From contig NC_134542.1 of assembly GCF_050624435.1 (NCBI RefSeq), positions 111,273,677-111,337,676 of the forward strand: DNA of 64,000 nt, read 5' to 3'. Made by a program: the position numbers and the translations under genes. Below the pieces are notes generated by a model. That model did not search any database. It was not told the DNA's origin and worked only from the letters and a program-made list of their open reading frames with translations. This DNA comes from Tenrec ecaudatus (taxonomy: Eukaryota; Chordata; Mammalia; Afrosoricida; Tenrecidae). This document shows positions 46,269 to 57,648 of the stretch, in pieces (the first letter of the stretch is position 1; every line of letters starts with the position of its first letter).

Positions 46269-46570
46269 ATGGGGAGCACTTCAGTTATTGAAATGGAATA
46301 TATATTCTATTAATTAAAGGATATTATAATGGACTTGGGATATAACAGTATTGACAAAATGCCACCAATTATAAAAAAAGAAAGTACATGTTTGATGTGT
46401 TTTTCATACAAATGTTTGCCATCGCAAAGTGTCTCTGAATGAACATATTTATACTTCTCCAAAGGGATCCATCTGAGTTCATAAACTACTCCTAGAGGAG
46501 GTCAAAAGAACATACAAAGGATTACTATTCGTTCAACACTGTACTACTTTAAGGACTAGACAAGGGTCTA

Positions 46571-46684
46571 CCATATATACTCGAGTATAAGCTGAGTTTT
46601 TCAGCACATTTTTAATGCAGTTTTTGTGGTAAAATTAGGTGCCTTAGCTGATATTCAGGTCGGCTTATACTCGAGTATACATGA
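46571..46684. mobile_element. 114-bp palindromic MITE, second copy, opposite orientation
   Basis: Left terminus ccatatatactcgagtataa is identical to the 11.35 kb copy over 20 bp. The right end reads cttatactcgagtatacatg. The asymmetric middle (gtggtaaaattaggtgcct) is the reverse complement of the middle of the first copy. Target TA at 46,569-46,570; the right TA has become ca. Same length (114 bp) as the first copy. Confidence 0.8.
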
Positions 46685-46939
46685 CATCTAAATTAGGTTT
46701 AGGTGTACCTAACACCTGTATTAATTTCAATCTATATTTTGGTATTGCCTCCAAACAGGGCTGTGACAAAATATGTTTGGATTATTGGCACAGTCTTTGG
46801 TGAGCATGCTATTGTGAAAATCCACCATGTTCAATGAACAACTAACAATTCTGAAATTTGAGATTTCTTTATCCTCTTGTGGATGGTATTATTGTTCTTT
46901 TTTATTCCTTTAGCACACACTGCACATCCCCCAAACCAG

Positions 46940-47153
46940 CAGCCCCCCAAAACCAAACCACACTCACTGCCACTGAGTTAGTGCTAACCCATAGTGACCC
47001 TAAAGGACACAGTAGAACTGTCCCCGTGGGTTTCTGAAACTGCGGCTCTTTACACAAAAGGCTCATCTTTCTCCCTCAGAGGGTTTGGTAGTTTTGAACT
47101 GCTGACCTTACAGTTAGTAGCCCAACTCATAGCCACTATTCCAGCATTCCCAT
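46940..47153 (-). mobile_element. Afrotherian tRNA-derived SINE, antisense, near full length
   Basis: Tail at left (ccaaaccacactcactgcc, tagtgctaacccatagtgac), body aaggacacagtagaactgtc, head at right (tttgaactgctgaccttac, tagtagcccaactcatagcc). A run of accaaaccac precedes it, corresponding to the SINE 3' repeat. Confidence 0.9.
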
Positions 47154-48639
47154 ACTCTGTCATTCTCGGAATCACATAAGATTAATCTCTTCTCTACACC
47201 TTTTATTTCTGACCAATACTTTCCTCTTTAACCTAAGCGCCTCTCCCATTACATATCCATTTATTGTAAGCTTAACCTTAATGTACCACGAAGACCAGCC
47301 TGGTTTTACTTCAGGAGCTGTTCATTAGTGCTTACACCAGTTCATAGACAGCAGAGAAGGTTGTTGTTGCTCTTGAGTTTTTCTCAACACATGGGAACCT
47401 CTTACTTTTACTGTAGACTGCATTAGATCTCCAATCCTGGGGTATTTCTACTGTGACTTTTGCTTAATAAATATACCAGATTTATAAAAATCTACTGGGA
47501 ATTAGGTAACTTATTCCCAGAAACTTCAGTTCATAAAGTATACAAATGTCCACATTTGGTAACCAGAAATTTATTAATAAAAAAAGTAAAAATAAAATAC
47601 TGCGATGTTTGTGGTTATGAGGTGAAATAATCTGGTGCTATTAGAAGCTGAAGTGTAACTTGAAAATATGTCAACAGGCAGTTTCTTCTGATATGTGCAT
47701 TTTCAAAGGACAGAAACAGATTCATATAGTCTGTTATAAAGTAAAATGCCATGCATGCTTATGCATACTTTTTCCCCACAACATGACATATCAGAGAAAA
47801 GGTTCTGAAGCTTTCGGGACATTGAGACATCTGTGGTGTTTTTCTCTGATTTTGAGCATACACATTTAAGGAAAACCACTCTGGTAGGGCTGTCCTTTAT
47901 ATTTGGGAGCAGTGGACTAAGCAGTAGATCTAGTGTAGCAGTTTATTTTCAGAAAATAACTGAGGGTTTGTTCTTATTGCCACTATCCCTCTACCCAGTG
48001 GTATTTATTGACTCAGGGAGGAATGTAGATCAGGCTAGAAGAAAAATAACAATACTTTCTAAATAGATCATTTTTGTATGTGTAGCAGAAAGGAAAAAAT
48101 AAAAGTCAAACCACTTTATTAGCAAGTGTATGACTTTAATAAAGGATTCTGGAGATTCTCAATGCATGGCTTTGCATATAATTTGTAAATTGTAAAGGAT
48201 TTAGAGTTTTGAATTGGTTCCATAAACAATTGGGTGGGAGAAGAAATGGCTGTGATAAAAGAGCAGTTTCTCTATGCTCAAGGACAGCAATGAGAATTTA
48301 AGGACCTCTTCAGATTCTGAAAGGAAAGGTAGGGATTGGAGAGGATTGGGAGAGAAGAACTGGAGAATTTAGAAGAAATTGGGGGAATTATCTCAATAAC
48401 TCATACGAGCTCTTTGCAGTTGAAGTCCTGACTGAGTTTCTAATAAAAAATTCAAGATGGAAATGTCAAGGCAAAATTAAGTAGCTATCCTCAGAGTATT
48501 GATAGTGGCTTATGGTTATGCTGAATTCAATCATGGTGACACAATTAAATCCGATTACACAAAGTATACCTGATCCTGTGGTGATATATTCAATTTAATC
48601 CCTATCCTAATAATTCAGATATGCTGTTCTCCAATACAT
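47154..48639. other. Unassigned interval
   Basis: No gene or repeat recognised. Open frames of 61-77 codons are unremarkable. Confidence 0.45.
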
Positions 48640-49115
48640 GTATTTGATTTTTATTACTACTGTAAATTATTATAAACTCGGTGACTTAATATACCACAAT
48701 TCATTATCTTACAGTTCTGATGGTCACACGTTCTAAAATCAGGGTGTCAGGAAGGCTACATAACTTCTGGAAGCTGGAAGCATAGATCTTCTTTCTTGAA
48801 TTTTTCTGTTACCAGAAGCAATATCTTGGCTCATTGCCCCTTCCTCATATTCAAGGTCATCCTCTGAAAATCCTCAAACCTTGACCTCTGCTTCTATAAT
48901 CCAATATCCTTCTCTGATTATGACCCCCTGTAGAAGGACTCTTGAGATTATATTGGGTTCACCTGCATAATTCAGAATCATCTTCCCATCTAAATACTCT
49001 TAGTCATTTCTGGGAAGTTTAATTTGCCATGTACAAAAGCATATTCACAAATTATGCATAATGATAAATGGGTATTTCTGGGAGAAGTATTGTTTTGTCT
49101 ACCATGGTACAATTG
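48640..49115 (-). mobile_element. MaLR (MLT1-like) LTR, old
   Basis: The blocks gtaaattattataaactcgg, tgacttaatataccaca, attatcttacagttctgatg and gcccttcctcatattcaagg-type text follow the antisense order of the ancient mammalian MaLR LTRs. Ends and target duplication are not resolvable. Family named from memory of block order. Confidence 0.5.
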
Positions 49116-49395
49116 AGAATAATGTCTGAGCATCATGTCTGCTCTTGTTAAATCAGACTCAAGGACATAGAGTCAACCTTTTCTGCCAAAACTTAATATC
49201 TTCTTGTAGTAGAAGAGCGCTATTGAAACATCTATTGAGAATTTCTAATTCAATCTCTGCACCAATTCCTAGCCTCATCCTTTCAAATAAGAAACATGAA
49301 TAAATATTTAATTGGATAAAGTCAATAATCCTTAGGAAATTACTTTTTGTCATTACAAAACAAAAAAAAAACATTTACAAGTATCTATGGATTAA

Positions 49396-49587
49396 TACAT
49401 AGTGGTTACACATTAAGCTGCTGACTCAAGGTCAGTAGTTTAACTACCAGCTGGTTCTGCAGGGGAAGGATGAGACTTTCTACTCCTGTGAGGATTTAAA
49501 GGGTCAGAGACTAAAAGGAACACTTCTTTCCTGCCCTATAGAGTTGTTATGAGTCAGTATTGACTTGATGGCTGTGGAAGGTATGCC
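49396..49587 (+). mobile_element. Afrotherian tRNA-derived SINE
   Basis: atagtggttacacattaagc, gctgactcaaggtcagtag, gatgagactttctactcctg, then ttgttatgagtcagtattga and cttgatggctgtgg. Confidence 0.85.
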
Positions 49588-49649
49588 TCAGAGGGATGAT
49601 TACCTTTTTCTCTAACATAAAATGATAATGATGCTTTAAGGTGAACAGG

Positions 49650-50521
49650 ATATATACATATATATATATATTATGCATACATGAATGAATTTGGAGCATG
49701 CACTTACTTCTAAGAACAATGACATCACCCTACTTGATGCTACTTGATGCTCATCCTCATGAAGAGATGTAGCAGAGTGAGATGAAGGAATCAGATAGTT
49801 CCTGACTGTCAGTAAAATAGTGCCTGGGATCTTAAATGCTTGTTTTTAAACAAGCAGCCATCTAAGTGAGGGGTCAACTAAGTCCTATGGAAGAAGCGCA
49901 AGAGCCTGGGTGAACCAAAGGATCACAAATAATCAAATTTAAATCTAAAGGAGGGATTAGCACCAGAGCTTAAATTGTGAATGCTTGGTTTGCAGTAGGC
50001 TATGTATGAAAATGGAAGCCCCCCAAACTGGATTTGCATATGGAAATGTCCACACGTGGATTTATGCCACTGGTGAATCCCCTCTGATCACAGTTGAAGG
50101 CTGTGAATAGTCCTGTTGTCAGACAGAGAACACTGAAAAGTCGATTATTGCAGTTGTCGTTAGATCAAAATGTCATATCTTAACATTTTATCTCCCGTTT
50201 GTTCCACTTTAAAGCTATTTCAGTTTTTAAAAAATGAAAGGGACATAAAGACATCTGAATTAAATGCGTGGTAAATCCCCTTTGACTATGGACCAGAGAT
50301 ATGAATGACCTTGCGATCATGCAGAATGCATTAGATGCACTTAGGTTAAAATTTAGCACCCTATCGTTTGCTATCCATTATGATCCATTTAAATTTGTTC
50401 AAATGTTTAATAGTTTCGGTTTTCTTTTCAAAGGAGATTTTTATCATTTTACTTGGTTATTGTTGTTAGTTTTTGGAAAAGGTTTTTTTTTTTTTTTTTT
50501 GTATATGAAATCCAGGACTGG
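49650..50521 (+). mobile_element. Old-type L1 3' UTR, ended by the ERV-L LTR
   Basis: Preceded by a (TA)n run. Homologous to 41.6-42.1 kb (atcttaaatgcttgttt, caagcagccatctaagtgag, tgcttggtttgcagtaggct, gttgtcagacagagaacact). A block of about 180 bp is present twice in tandem: gtgaatcccctctgatcac at 50,073 and gtaaatcccctttgactatg at 50,271. The text ends in poly-T and gtatatgaaatccaggactg right at the first base of the LTR. Confidence 0.75.
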
Positions 50522-51130
50522 TGTATTAGTCAGGGTTCTCTAGAGAAACAAAACCAGGACACTTATGATTTTATAGAAAAACAGATGATAGATAAATAGA
50601 TATGGGTTTTACAGTGAGAAGAAATATAATGGCTAATTAGTCACACTGCAGTAGAGAGGCCTCAGTTCAACTCACTTTCATGGAACAGTTAATATACTGA
50701 AGGTCCTTTAACTAACTCAGGTTGCAAGTCCAAGGTCAAGGAAGCTGATAATAGAGTCTGCCTTAGGCAAGACAGGTAGAGTTGGCCACAGGCAGCAGAG
50801 AGTAAGGTGGGGCAGTAATAGCCAGTTGCATGGGGGCATACCTAAGCAGGCCCTGATGGTGTCTCAAGTTCCGTCAGTGTATCACCTTGACACGATCCAT
50901 CAGCAGTGGAGCAAAGCAGGTCTTCAAGGAGCAACAAGATCCATGGGTTGGCTTTACCCACAGGTAGTGCAGCACACGCTTGAGGCAAAGAACTAGCTCA
51001 AGCAGCAGCATGGTGGTACGATCTCCAGAGAGAAAGAGAGAAGGGGGCAGGCCTTGGAATGCCATTTATCTCATCATACTCCAATCAAGCTGCAACCTGA
51101 TTAAACTGAATCCACAATAAACCTGTCACA
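50522..51130 (-). mobile_element. 3' LTR of an ERV-L provirus
   Basis: On the given strand it starts TGTATTAGTCAGGGTTC and ends ...AACCTGTCACA, so in the minus orientation it begins TGTGACAGG and ends in the classic ERV-L 'gaaccctgactaataca'. Just upstream on the minus strand is a purine-rich aggggtggac, a plausible polypurine tract. Length 609 bp. Next to it begins the pol remnant, all in the same orientation. Confidence 0.85.
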
Positions 51131-51900
51131 GTCCACCCCTAGCCAACTTGGCACTTGTACTCAATTCTTTAGCCATTTAGAATTTCCAGTCATTAATGAA
51201 ATCACACTTATACCTAAAATCATATATTTGAAAACACACTGAATCTATTTGTAACTTGTACATTACACATGAACAAAGGAAAGCTATTCCATAAGCACAT
51301 ATAGAGAAGAAATACTGTCAATCATAAACCTCGCTTTGGCAATTGATGATGCAATCATAACTGATAGGTAGAACTACCATTTTCCACCACTCATTCTGTG
51401 TTTCCTTTGCCGTTGGCCAGCACCTCAGCTGGTCATGATTCTTTGCTTGGTTGTATGACCCAAACCGAAATTCTTGTGGGGTCTGCCTCGTTAGCAGTCC
51501 TGTCCAGATAGTGTTGCTCTAGTTTACCATTTACTTTACTCAGAGGGCATGGAAATACTAAGAGACAGGCTAGGGAATCTTCTAGATTCCTTACAGATTC
51601 TTCTTTACCTCCATTATGTAGCAACAGTGCAATTTCCCCTTGGTAATCAGGATCAATAACACCTCTCAGAACAGTGACACCCTTCCTGACCTGTTAATCC
51701 AAAGGCATGAGAAGCCCAAAGAGGCCAGGAGGCATTCTCAGCTGCCAGTTCAGTGGAATCAGTGCTGTTTCCAGGTGGGAGAGTTCCTTCCTTCGGGACC
51801 AGGATCTTCAGGCCTGAAGCACACAGGGTTGCTGGGACAGGTAGCAAAAATGCTGCAAGTGGATCACTAGGAGTAAGAGTAAGTTGTTCCCTTCAGGCCT
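51131..51900 (-). pseudogene. ERV-L dUTPase-domain remnant
   Basis: The minus strand at 51,672-51,630 reads 'VLRGVIDPDYQGEI', the G-V-I/V-D-x-x-Y-x-G-E motif of trimeric dUTPases, followed by 'ALLLHNGGKEE' into an open piece at 51,433-51,624. ERV-L elements are known to carry a dUTPase at the pol 3' end, and here it lies between the integrase remnant and the 3' LTR, as expected. In life it would hydrolyse dUTP to limit uracil in viral cDNA. Frames are broken; the N-terminal dUTPase motifs are only partly legible. Confidence 0.75.
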
Positions 51901-52700
51901 CCACCCCTTTATTCCTGGACCTGTGAATCCTGGCTATTGGAGACACAGCACCAAATATTGGCCACTGGTTTAGAGCACAGAGAGCCTCCTGGAAAACATT
52001 GCCACCTGCAAGGTGTTGCCACATAGCTAGTGCTGTAAGTATGTCTTTAGGAGGGCATTCCATCATTCTATCAAGCCAGGATGCTGAGGAACATGGTATG
52101 ACCAGTGGATTCCATGAGCATGAGCTCAGGGCCACACTGCATTTGCTGTGAAGTGAATTCTCTGATCTGAGGCAAAGCTATGTGGTGTTGCATGCCAGGG
52201 AATAAGGCGATCTTTAAGTCTATGAATGGTGCTTTTGGCAGAAGCATTTTGTGCAGGGAAATCCAATTCATATCTTGAGTAAGTGTCTATTCCAATAAGA
52301 ACAAAACGCTGCCCTCTCCATGACAGAAATGTCGTATGTAATCAACCTGCCACCAGATTGCTGGCTAACCTCCTCAATGATGGCTTCTGCTGCAGATAGG
52401 ACATTCAGCAGTCGCAAAGTCACACTTGTTGAGTGAAAGCCCCTGGTGCTGTGCCCATGCATAACCCCCATCCCTGCCACCATGTCCGCTTTGTTCATGT
52501 GCTCATGGGGAAATAATGAGTGATGGAGGAAAGAGGAGGCCTACCTGCCCATCCTGTGCCCTCACATCCACTTGATTGTTGAAATCCTCTTCAGAGGTGA
52601 CTCTGGTGAGTATTCACATGAGACACAATCATCTTTAATGTCTTGGCCCACTTAATGAGGTCTATCCACTCTTCCCAATATCTCCTTGTCACCAATTTTC
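51901..52700 (-). pseudogene. ERV-L integrase-domain remnant
   Basis: Minus-strand reading around 52,352-52,330 gives 'WQVDYIR', matching the W-Q-x-D start of the retroviral integrase core with its first catalytic Asp (52,341-52,343). After a frame break it gives 'RFVLIGIDTYSRYELDF'. Further down, pieces at 52,071-52,271 and 51,893-52,135 continue the core and C-terminal part in different frames. Multiple frameshifts mean no functional enzyme. Confidence 0.75.
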
Positions 52701-53672
52701 CAATCATGTTCCTTCAAATTCCTTGAAAATCAAGCCAAGTCATTGGACACAGTCCATAAATCTGTATACATTTTCACATCTGGCCATTTCTCCTTCCAGG
52801 CAAATGGAACAGCCAGGTGCGCTGCTCCAATTTCTGCCCATTGGGAGGATTTCCCTTCACCACTGCCCTTCAGGGATCCCAGGAAGGGGCTGTGGACCGC
52901 TGCTGTCCACATGAGAAGCAGCTGCATATTGTGCAGAGTCATCAGTTAACCAAGCGTGACTTTGTTGTTGTTGTTCTTAGTCAACGTATCATAAGGAACT
53001 CCCCAGAAGGCTAGAAGTACAGACTGGGAGTAGACAGGTAGTGTGTCAGGAGTAGAGCCTGTGAACCTTGGGGCCACTTCTTCATGCAGCTTACTTGTAC
53101 CTTCAGGTACTTCTCTAGCCCAATCTCATATACACCACTTCCATTTACAATGGAGTGTTGCTGTGCATGTCCAAGTTTATGATTCTGGGTCAAACAATAC
53201 CCAGTTTATGATGGGCAACTCAGGCCTCATGGTGAATTGGTGGCCTATGGTGAAGTGGTCAGTCTCCACTAAGGCCCAGTAAGGAGCCACAAACTCTTTT
53301 TTTTCAAAATGGGAGTAGTTGTCTGCTGAGGATGGCAGGACTTTATGACAAAGTCCAAAGGTCTGCTCTCTGATTCACCAACAGGTGCCTGCCAAAGGCT
53401 CCACGCTGCATATGTATCTGCGACTGACACCTCTAGCACCATTGGCTTAGCTGGATCATATGGTCCCACTGGCAAAGCAGCTTGCAGGGCAACCTGAACC
53501 TGCTGCAGAGGTATTTTTTGTTCTGGGGCCCACTCAAGATTGACAGCCCTTGGCACCACTTGATAAAAAAGTTGAAGCAGCACACCCAAAGGAGGCATAT
53601 GTTGTCTCCAAAATCCGAAGACGCTCACTAGGTGTTGTGCTTCCTGTTCAGTTGTTGGTGGGGCCAGATGCA
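52701..53672 (-). pseudogene. ERV-L RT connection / RNase H remnant
   Basis: An open stretch (53,269-53,673, 134 codons) reads 'HLAPPTTEQEAQHLVSVFGF', 'WRQHMPPLGVLLQLFYQV' and 'YDPAKPMVLEVSVADTYAAW': the thumb/connection of a retroviral RT leading into an RNase H-like fold. The first codons sit exactly at the junction with the nested LTR, so the ATG there is accidental. Toward 52,700 the similarity becomes patchy. Confidence 0.85.
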
Positions 53673-54178
53673 TGTGTCAGTCTGGGTTGACTACAGAAAC
53701 AAATCCAGAGTCACTCATATGTGTGTAAGAGAGTGCTTTATATCCAAGAATCATTGTATATTAAGAAAATACCCTGGTCCAGTCAAGATCAAGTCCATAA
53801 GATTGATATTAGCACATAAATCTGATATAAGCCCATATGTCCATTAGTCCATACCTTCTTCTACAGAGTTATGCAACACATGTATTGATGCCAGAAGCAG
53901 AAAGATCACTGACCAGTGCTGGCATGGCTCTCCATGTGCGCCCCCCTCCCCTCCTCCCCCCCCCCCAACTCCAGGGCTCTGGCTGCCAGCACCATAGCTT
54001 TACACGGCTTGTCAACAGAATGTGAAGCAGAGAGAGTGTGTGTTCCAACTCCAAGGAGGGATCCAAGAGTTCCCAGAAGCCTCAGGAGAAGGTCATACCC
54101 ACACAGAGACATCATTGGCTATGACCTGATTGACAGACTAGTTTCTACAAGTTGACAGGAAATTATGTAACTACCAAA
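53673..54178 (-). mobile_element. Solo LTR nested in ERV-L pol
   Basis: Same LTR subfamily as 22,549-22,954 (acagaaacaaatccagagtc, agatcaagtccataag, ccagggctctggctgcca). Starts TGTGTCAG; the far end, expected CTACCACA, reads ctaccaaa. Exact 5-bp duplication atgca at 53,668-53,672 and 54,179-54,183. Both flanks are ERV-L pol, so this insertion is younger than the provirus. A C-rich tract (53,940-53,968) has expanded inside. Confidence 0.9.
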
Positions 54179-55205
54179 ATGCAATAGCTTATCCTTCATT
54201 TTAGTAGGGATATCTCGACATGCCCCACACCACTGGACCCCTAGAAATGTTACTTGAGTGGAGGGTTCCTGAATCTTCATTGGATTAATTTCCTACCTTA
54301 TTGCACACCGATGTACCAACGAATCTAGAGTCTTTGGTACATCTTCCTTAATGCGTCCTATCAGCATAAATGTCTTCATTATAATGGACCAGGGTAATAT
54401 TCCATGGAAGAGACAGGCGATCAAGATCCCTTTGGACTAAATTATGGCACAGAACAGAAAAGTTGAAGTACCCCTGGAGGAGAATTGTGTTTATTGTTGT
54501 CCCTGGCAGCTGAAGGGCAAAATGCTTCTGGTGGTACTTTGAAGCTGGTATTGAGAAGAAGGCATTGACCAGATCAATGGCTGCATACCAGGTACCAGGA
54601 GAAGTATTAATTTGCTGAAGCAATGAAACCACACCTGGAACAGGAGCTGCAATTGGAGTCACCACCTGGTTACGTTTTTGATAATCCACTGTCATTCCCG
54701 AGGATCCATCTGTTTTTGTTTTGTTTTGATTTTACAGGCCAAATAGGTGAGTTAAATGGGGATGTGGTAAGAATTACCACCCATGTATCCTTCAAGCCTT
54801 CGATGGTGGCACTGGTCTCTGCAATCCCTCCAGGAAAGCAGTACTGCTTTGGGTTTACAATTTTCCCAGGCAATAGCAGTTTAATGGTTTCCACATGGCC
54901 TTTCCTACCAGAATAGCCCTCATTCCACTTTGCAGTGATTCAGTCTGGAGGTTCTGTGAGGTACTAAGCATGTCTATGCCACTGATGCATTCTGGAACTG
55001 GGGAAATAACGATAGGATGGGTTCATGGCCATTGTGAAATATATCTGAGCTAAAACTCCATTAATAACTTGACCTCTGATTGATAGGCCTTGGAAACATT
55101 TTGGATTTCCTGGAATTAGTGTCCATTTGGAGCCAGAGTCCAGTAATCCTCAAAAAGTTTGTTATTTCCTTTCCCCCAATGAACAAACACTCTTATGAAA
55201 GGCCG
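54179..55205 (-). pseudogene. ERV-L reverse transcriptase remnant
   Basis: An open stretch at 54,348-54,695 covers the RT palm. 'WYAAIDLVNAFFSIP' holds motif A with its catalytic Asp (54,573-54,575). The YxDD box appears as 'HYNEDI' (54,386-54,369): the first Asp of the pair is Glu, which would damage catalysis. Upstream 54,670-54,894 and text to about 55,205 represent fingers and possibly the pol region before RT. No gag and no 5' LTR are seen; similarity ends where L1 3'-UTR text starts. Confidence 0.85.
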
Positions 55206-55805
55206 GCCATTATGGCAGTCGTAGTAGATCAAAATGTATGATCTTAACATTTTATCTACATTTGATCCATTTTTAAATTGTTTCAGTTTTAAAAAAATTA
55301 AAAGGGACACCCATGTGCATTGCACTCCTGGTGAGTCCCCTCAGTCCGTGGACCCAGGTGAACAGCCTTGCTGGAATGCAGAATGCATTCAAGAGTGGAT
55401 TGTTGCAGATGCACTTATGCTAAAATTTAGCACCCTATCATCTGATCTCCCTTATGATCCATTTAAATTTATTCTAATTTAAAAAATATTTTTCTGTTTT
55501 CTTTTCAATTGAGATCTTTATCCATGTTCCTTCGTTACTGTTGATATTCTTTGAGAAAGGTTTTTCTGTATATGAAACACAGGAAAGGTCAATCTAGAGA
55601 GACAGTAATAGGATTCATGGTTCCTGTGGGGTGGCCAGAGAGGCTGGGAGGGAACGAGGGGCCAGCAATGATGAGGACAAGAAGAAGAAGATGTTCTAAA
55701 ACCGATGGTGGTGCTGGTGGTACACCTCTTCTTGGTATCATTGAACTATTGAATTGTATTGTACGTGCATCCAATGCAAATAAAACTGTTAACAATAAAA
55801 GGATA
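55206..55805 (+). mobile_element. Old-type L1 3' UTR, right of the ERV-L
   Basis: gatcaaaatgtatgatctta, ttttatctacatttgatcca, aaatttagcaccctatcatc and ttgagaaaggtttttctgta match 50,150-50,515 left of the provirus. It then continues past the point where the left copy is cut (tatgaaacacaggaaaggtc) to a 3' end with ttgaactattgaattgtatt and aaataaaactgttaacaata. Confidence 0.75.
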
Positions 55806-56209
55806 ATTAGGAAAAAACTAAATTAAAAAGCAATTATCAATGGTAATTTTAATTAATGGGTGGGAAACTTTCAAATATAGAACTATTTTGTAATAACATC
55901 ATGCCACTGATATACTACAATCATTTGTCATTCAACTCACTTGGAAAGGGAAATGACAAGCCAAAGTTGTTTTTTTTATTTCAATAAGTTTATAGTCTGC
56001 GCCTGAAGCATACTGAATAAGTTTATATGTTTTTCTCCACATTATGACTTTAAAAATTATCATATATATGTTCATGACCACTCATTATATAGAATGATTA
56101 ATATTTTCATAGACTTATTAAACATTTTATTAAGCTTTAACAAATGATTAAAGTAGTATAATCATGTGTTCTGGTCAGCAAAAGATTGTCCCCTATTATT
56201 AAAACCAGA
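55806..56209. other. Unassigned AT-rich interval
   Basis: Nothing recognised. Confidence 0.45.
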
Positions 56210-56400
56210 AACAATCTAATTACCACCAAGTTGATTCTGAGTGTGTGAATCCCAGGTGACTCAGAGTATAATTATACTCTTTGGAATGTTCATGGTTTTG
56301 ACCTTGTAAAACTGAAAAGCCAAACATTTCTTCTGAGGTGACTCTGGGAGGCTTGAACTTCAAAGCTTTTACCAGTAGCCATGTGTAACTGTGCAGTGCA
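56210..56400 (-). mobile_element. Old SINE, antisense
   Basis: taccaccaagttgattctga, gtgactcagagtataattat, ctgggaggcttgaacttcaa and accagtagccatgtgtaact keep the antisense order tail, body, B-box, A-box. Heavily mutated. Confidence 0.6.
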
Positions 56401-56639
56401 GAGAGACTTACCTATTAATATTGCCCCCTTTAATTCTCAAATGTACTAATGTTCTGATAGACCCTATAATCACCCCACCATGAGTTCTTCCCTTACAGAT
56501 GATTCAATTTGTTATCTTCCTTTCTCACAATCAATGCATTTTAGGGATAAAAAAGGAGACAATTTTTCAAATAACCAGACCATCCCTCAGAAGACAGATT
56601 TGGTGATATGCTCCCAATATATAAAAAAATCAAATCAAA

Positions 56640-56845
56640 ACCATAGCTTCCAATGAGTTCAAGCCATCCCATTCTCCCAGGACAGAGAAGAACTGCTCCA
56701 CAAGGTTTCTGAGATTTTAATCTTTGTGGGAGCAGATCACCTCATCTTTCTCATGTGGAGCAGCTGGTGGGGCCCAGTTGCCCAGCTTCTGAGGAGCAGG
56801 TGATGCTTAACCCACAGTACAACCAGTGTCCCTTCCCACAAGATC
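56640..56845 (-). mobile_element. Old SINE, antisense
   Basis: ttccaatgagttcaagccat, aggacagagaagaactgctc, cacaaggtttctgagatttt, ctcatctttctcatgtggag, gcagctggtggggcccagtt. A (caacaa)n run at 56,903-56,918 nearby may be the tail of another RTE/SINE relic. Confidence 0.65.
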
Positions 56846-57129
56846 AACACCTTAACAATTCCATGAAGTAGTTTCGTTTAAATGGACTCAAGGGCAACTA
56901 GCAACAACAACAACAAAAAGGGAAGTCAGATAGCTACAGAATTTGTTAAGAATCTCATGGGAGACAAAGAGTAAATGGGATCTGATACAGAATGACAGCC
57001 TTGAATTCTTGTGGAAAAGCTGGAGACATTTCAAAGCGATCAGATCAGAAGCAGCCATCAACACTGAAATATTAAGGAACTGTAAACATTAAGGAAAACC
57101 AAAATGAAACAAAAAAGCAACTGCTAGAT

Positions 57130-57648
57130 TGTGTTAGTCCAGGTTAGCTAAAGAAACAAATCCAGAGACAGGCATATGTGTAAAAGAAAGTGTTATATAT
57201 CAAGAGTAATTGTATATTAAGAAAGCATCGCAGACCAGTCCAGTTCAAGTCTGTAAGTCCAATATTAGCCCCTGTGTCCGATACCAGTCTATAAATTCCT
57301 TTTCAGACTCATGCAACACAAGCAATGATGCAGAATGCAGGAAGATCACAAGCACGTGGGTGGAAAGTCATGTGGATCCAGTGGTGTGGGAGCATATCAA
57401 TGCTGACATGGGTCTCCACATGGTTCCTCCAGCACCAGGGCTTTGGCTCTATCAGCATAGCTCCATATGGCTTGTCCACAGGAATATCTCACAGGCAGAG
57501 TGTGTGTCCCACCTACAGGGAGGAAGTCGGGAGTTCCCAGAATTCCCAGGAAAAGGGAATGCTTACAGAGGCCTCATTGGCTATGACCTGATTGACAGGC
57601 TAACCTCCACCCCTCCGCAAGTTGACAGCAGATTATGTAACTACCATA
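57130..57648 (-). mobile_element. LTR, ERV-L type, no clear target duplication
   Basis: Same subfamily as 22.5 and 53.7 kb (TGTGTTAGTCCAGG start; aaagaaacaaatccagagac; cattggctatgacctgattg; attatgtaactaccata end). The left flank tagat and right flank tattt do not match. Either the ends have mutated or the LTR belongs to a larger rearranged insertion. Open frames across it (88 and 187 codons) are by chance, except perhaps the last 40 codons beyond it. Confidence 0.8.
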
